A stretch of DNA of 64,000 nucleotides, taken from assembly GCA_037783415.1 (NCBI GenBank), contig JAZGTN010000029.1, positions 1 to 64,000 on the forward strand, written 5' to 3'. The notes below the pieces were generated by a model, which saw only the letters and a program-made list of their open reading frames with translations, did not search any database and had not been told where the DNA came from. The DNA is from Leptasterias polaris. Taxonomy: Eukaryota; Echinodermata; Asteroidea; Forcipulatida; Asteriidae. The position numbers and the translations under genes were made by a program. This document shows positions 1-64,000 of the stretch, piece by piece. Positions within the stretch are counted from its first letter, which is position 1. Each line of letters opens with the position of its first letter.

Positions 1-277
1 ATGTCTTCACACATAGAGTTACGAAACGACTTGACATGCTTGTGCGTTCATCACTACTAGTAGTAGTACTACAGCTCATGAGCGACGCCATGACAGCTAT
101 AGACTAGAGGAACACTCAGTGCGACACAAAATTGACTACTTTCGCTTGCTGCGCGCAGGCATGACATGACGTAATGTATTATATTTAGTCATCTGGAACG
201 TTTAGTACGCCGGAATGCTCAGTGCGCGACACCGGTCCGACCGTATCCGTACTTTCATTTTTCAACAACACAGCCCT

Positions 278-342
278 TTTAATAATTAATAATAATGGTG
301 GCCTTTTATATAGCGCACAATTCCGTCACGCAGTGCTCAACA
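278..342 (-). repeat. Fragment of tRNA-Leu SINE 3' end
   Basis: An ATT-rich tail followed by a block resembling the TATATAGCGCTC...CACTCAGTGA end of the SINEs at 15326-15745, 19221-19649 and 36284-36697, read on the minus strand. Only the tail is present, and it is diverged. Confidence 0.5.
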
Positions 343-973
343 ATATGCAAAAACGAACTTCAGCAGTGAGGAAAAAGAAAATATATATATATAATTTTGA
401 TTTGGATTAGAGTGTGAACAAATAGGTTTGAGCAATTGTTTGAAAGAGCTTGCTGAAAAGGATTGACGAAGGGCAAAGTAGAAGACTGTTCAGGAGAGTA
501 GGGCCAGCATGGGATTTTTGTATCATATACTTTTTTATCATATACATATACTTTTTATCATTTAAGTTTTAAAGTTACACTATTAATTTAAAAAATGAGC
601 TTAGTAATAGAGGGAAAAATTTGAAGCATAATTTAATTCGTTTTGCTGGGATTAGTTTGTGAGCTAGTTGAATCGGATGATATTTATACGCAGCAGTGTG
701 TTTATTACAAATCCAAATCATGCTCTAGACCATGTAACCTGTGACGACATCACAATGTTTATGAAAGAGAAGCCCGCACAGGGCCTGGTCTGGAATTCCT
801 GCAGGGAGGCACTAAATCTGTGCACAGCTCAATTGAAGAAAACAAAATCTTACATTATTTTATAGAGATCTGAGACTGCATGCCTGTCTGATTTTTATCC
901 ATTGTTATTATCTCAAAACTTGATTAGTTTTTTTAAATAGCTCTTCATGATTTTGGGTTGAACAAAGAAAAAA
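343..973. other. Upstream AT-rich DNA, nothing recognised
   Basis: No reading frame with family resemblance, RNA gene or repeat structure was seen. The short frames present lack homologous motifs. An upstream HERC1 exon cannot be excluded. Confidence 0.4.
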
Positions 974-1050
974 TGACTAGAGCAGGATTTGAGCCAACGA
1001 CCTAGGATTGACGTGCTAACAACTGACGTGCTCTACCAACTGAGCTAACT
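974..1050 (-). mobile_element. SINE family A (tRNA-derived head), upstream copy
   Basis: On the minus strand it reads TAGCTCAGTTGGTAGAGC (A box) and ends GGCTCAAATCCTGCTC (B box), as in the ten other family A copies in this window. The middle is altered by a short internal duplication around the anticodon position, so it is not a working tRNA gene. Confidence 0.75.
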
Positions 1051-1784
1051 CTTCAATTTATGTGGAAATTATGACACAAAATGTAAATTTTCCCATGTAT
1101 AATCAGTGCAGACTAGTATCTCGCCTGACAGAAAGAACCTGGACTGTGTAAAAAAAATAGTCACTCTTTTTGTAATTAAATGTTACATGGTCAAAACATG
1201 TTTATGTTGTGACGGTCGTGTGCGGTATTTGACAAAAATTCAATATATGGCTCTAGCACCTTTTTGGTGTTTGGCTCAAATGTGGTGCTCAACAGTCATC
1301 TCTGTGTGTATGTGTACGTGCGGTAAACTGGAGACTGATAAAATGGGCAGAGTTTGTGTGGAACTGGGAGGACAATATTCTGCAGACGTTTTTGAAGAAG
1401 CCGACAAAAACAATGAGAGTCTCCATAATGTATGTTCGTGTGTCTTCGGTTCTGACTGATAACACGTCCGAATCTCAATCTAAGTAATGAGCAAACCTGG
1501 CAATTTATTTGGTGAGTATTTCTATTTAGTATTTGTGATGAAAAATTTGATGTTGTCTATACCTAGTTCTGAGTTAGACATTGTTAGAGGTAGGTCTAAC
1601 GACGTTACTTCAAGTTCAACTCAGTCAAAGTTCACCCGTTAAAAGATCGGCACCCTCTTCTTCTCTTCTCTTCTCCCTTTCCCTTTGAAATACAGACTCA
1701 CTCTAGGTGAGGCTTAGACGCGCTGCCAGACACACCGGCACTGGGGTGAACCCTTCTCTTCTTTCTTGGCGATGAGTTTACCCT

Positions 1785-2525
1785 ACTCCTAGAACTATCA
1801 TCTTCCAGAGGTTCATTCCGCTATCGTCTCCATTACCCTCATAGAGTGACATGTACAAAATCCTATTCGAAACTTTTTTCCCTTCACGTTTCTGCACCTA
1901 CAGTTAATTTCCCAAACCGGATCACGCCAAAATTAGGCTCTATGTGTTCCTTATACTCTCATCGAGGTCGGGTTGGGTCCAGAAAATCCACTCCGCAAAA
2001 CAAAAGTTGCAAAAAGTGATAAATTCTCACCGTTTTCAGAATCCTCACCTTCCGTTAACAAAATGGCCGCCGTTGAAATTTTTGAGCTGGTAATGCTGCG
2101 TGCTACGCTGGTAACGATTATCAACGATTCACGTATACAGAACATTGGTTGTTGTGGACCAGCATTGCGCCTATGATTGTATACGTGAACCGTTGGATTT
2201 GTTACCAGCGTAGCACGCAGCATTACCAGCTCAAATATTTCAACGGCGGCCATTTTGTTAACGGAAGGCGAGGATTCTGAAAACGGTGAGAATTTATCAC
2301 TTTTTGCAACTTTTGTTTTGCGGAGTGGATTTTCTGGACCCAACCCGACCTCGATGAGAGTATAAGGAACACATAGAGCCTAATTTTGGCGTGATCCGGT
2401 TTGGGAAATTAACTGTAGGTGCAGAAACGTGAAGGGAAAAAAGTTTCGAATAGGATTTTGTACATGTCACTCTATGAGGGTAATGGAGACGATAGCGGAA
2501 TGAACCTCATAGTTCTAGGAGTAAG
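1785..2525. mobile_element. Long foldback element with ~350-bp inverted arms
   Basis: The left arm (about 1785-2138) and right arm (about 2179-2525) are nearly perfect reverse complements around a loop of about 40 bases. The outer ends match as CTCCTAGAACTAT and ATAGTTCTAGGAG. The left arm carries a small insertion near 1798. Because of the symmetry the same short peptide (starting MGPENPLRK) can be read from both strands, so those frames are not evidence for a gene. No transposase is present. It is a non-autonomous foldback/MITE-like element. Confidence 0.85.
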
Positions 2526-3600
2526 TTTACCCAGTACTGGAAGGAATAGACTCTTCTTACCATAGTCGCCATTACACTCACTACTTTTTTTTTCTACAGC
2601 GACTATGATTTATTTTCTAATGATAAGACAGATCATAGAGAGCAAGGACTTGCTCTATGGACCGATATAACACTAACACTACAGCCATTATATAGCAGCC
2701 CAACAAGCATGACAAGGTCTTGCATGGCCACTTTACTGTTGGCTAATTGTTATTCATATTTGTGTTTTATTTATTTCATGATTTTATGACCATGATCGTA
2801 ATGTCTGTAAATGCATAGATTAGACTTCAGGGATATGCTGTTTTTTCTCTCTTCCATTCATTAAACTCAAAAATGTCTAGTGTCACTGTCAGAGTGTTAC
2901 ATCTCAATTAATGGTCAAAATCGAGTCTGGAACTTGAAAGGATTAAACACATTCCGGAGCCTAAGGAATGATAATGACGAGGACAGGAACCAGACCAGCA
3001 GCACTGAGTCAAATGTGCAGACTAAGAAATGGACAAATAATGTTGCTCAACTCAAACAGTTTGAATTGTTACCCTCAAACAGCCGCCCACTACTAACCAG
3101 CCCGCAGGCCAATAATGAAAAGTCTGGCGCTAGACTGCTACCCACCCGCCGATCATGGACATATTGAGCCCAGCTGGCTGTAAAGTTAAAGTCATAAAAA
3201 CGGGCTACTCTTAATACTAACAAGAGTAATGAAGCAGCTTGTTTTTATTATTTATCATTTATGAGTGATTGCATTGAACTGACAATAAATTATGGAAAAA
3301 ATATGTTTTTGATTTTAGATGCATTGTGGGGCAATTTGTGTTGTTGGAAGGATCAAGTGTCACAATTAGTACACTACAATTTAGCTGGCAAAGTTTGGCA
3401 TCGCACTTGAAATTGTTTGCAACCAACTTTTTGTTGTGACACATAGTTTGCGATACATTGAAGTATACACAATGTACAAGTTAATTATTTTAAAAAGGTC
3501 CACCACAATTTGTTATTTTATTCTTTCAAGCACCTTGTTGTAAAGTAACATTTTGTTGTTGAAGGGTTTTTTTCCCCTTCATTTTAACCCTGCACCACAG
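2526..3600. other. Region before the first coding exon, no gene recognised
   Basis: AT-rich sequence with no homologous frame. A frame at 2880-3167 (95 codons) shows no family motif and is probably chance. The last 60 bases are a pyrimidine-rich tract leading to the acceptor at 3600, consistent with the end of a 5' untranslated intron. Confidence 0.45.
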
Positions 3601-3620
3601 CTCTGTGATAGTTCACAAAC
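3601..3620 (+). other. HERC1: 5' untranslated part of the first coding exon
   Basis: A pyrimidine-rich tract ending in a CACCACAG acceptor at 3600 lies just 20 bases before the ATG. This suggests that the first coding exon is internal and that one or more non-coding exons lie upstream, as in vertebrate HERC1, where the ATG is in the second exon. The in-frame TAG at 3609-3611 closes the frame upstream. The upstream exon and promoter were not identified. Confidence 0.6.
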
Positions 3621-63980
<60,360 letters not shown>

Positions 63981-64000
63981 ACTGTGTAATAGACCTAATG

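Noticed and set aside
1951..2343. Protein-coding frames on both strands starting MGPENPLRK
   Set aside because: They are the two arms of one palindrome, which produces the same peptide on each strand.
1..3600. A promoter or first exon of HERC1
   Set aside because: No sequence feature (CpG-rich stretch, core promoter set, spliced leader) was strong enough to place it. It may lie here or outside the window.

Overview
The window is one eukaryotic gene. From about 3.6 kb to 63.98 kb the + strand carries a complete, intron-rich coding sequence for HERC1, the giant HECT and RCC1-like-domain ubiquitin ligase. I could place 73 coding exons by eye with GT-AG junctions and continuous reading frame. 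They sum to 15,291 bases including the stop, which predicts about 5,096 residues; human HERC1 has about 4,860. The start (position 3621) and stop (63978-63980) are both inside the window. The first 3.6 kb is upstream or 5' untranslated/intronic DNA with repeats, and nothing outside HERC1 looks like a second host gene.

The organism is an animal, most likely an invertebrate deuterostome such as an echinoderm. The reasons are very high protein similarity to vertebrate HERC1 over all domains, an exon-intron layout close to the vertebrate one, and many tRNA-derived SINEs, MITEs, Penelope-like fragments and non-LTR tails in the introns. The species cannot be fixed from the sequence alone.

Layout of the protein: N-terminal region (exons 1-2); RCC1-like domain 1 (exons 3-9); two long conserved regions without a named fold (exons 10-30); SPRY domain (exons 31-34) followed by a Lys/Glu/Ser-rich linker; second conserved block with a long acidic/Ser-rich insertion (exons 35-36); UBA-like helix bundle and acidic patch (exons 37-41); C2H2-like zinc finger and conserved block (exons 42-46); WD40 repeats (exons 47-55); RCC1-like domain 2 (exons 56-64); HECT catalytic domain (exons 65-73) with its active-site cysteine in the last exon.

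The introns are the unusual part. They hold at least five tRNA-derived SINE families (one with a tRNA-Leu(CAA)-like head and two different bodies), about ten MITE or palindrome families, pieces of non-LTR elements, and four hammerhead-ribozyme-like motifs of the Penelope-like-element type. They also hold a 33-unit minisatellite whose origin can be read: a MITE inserted in an older repeat, and the insertion junction was then amplified between two GTCA tetranucleotides. I found no CRISPR, no prokaryotic feature and no sign of a new multi-gene system.
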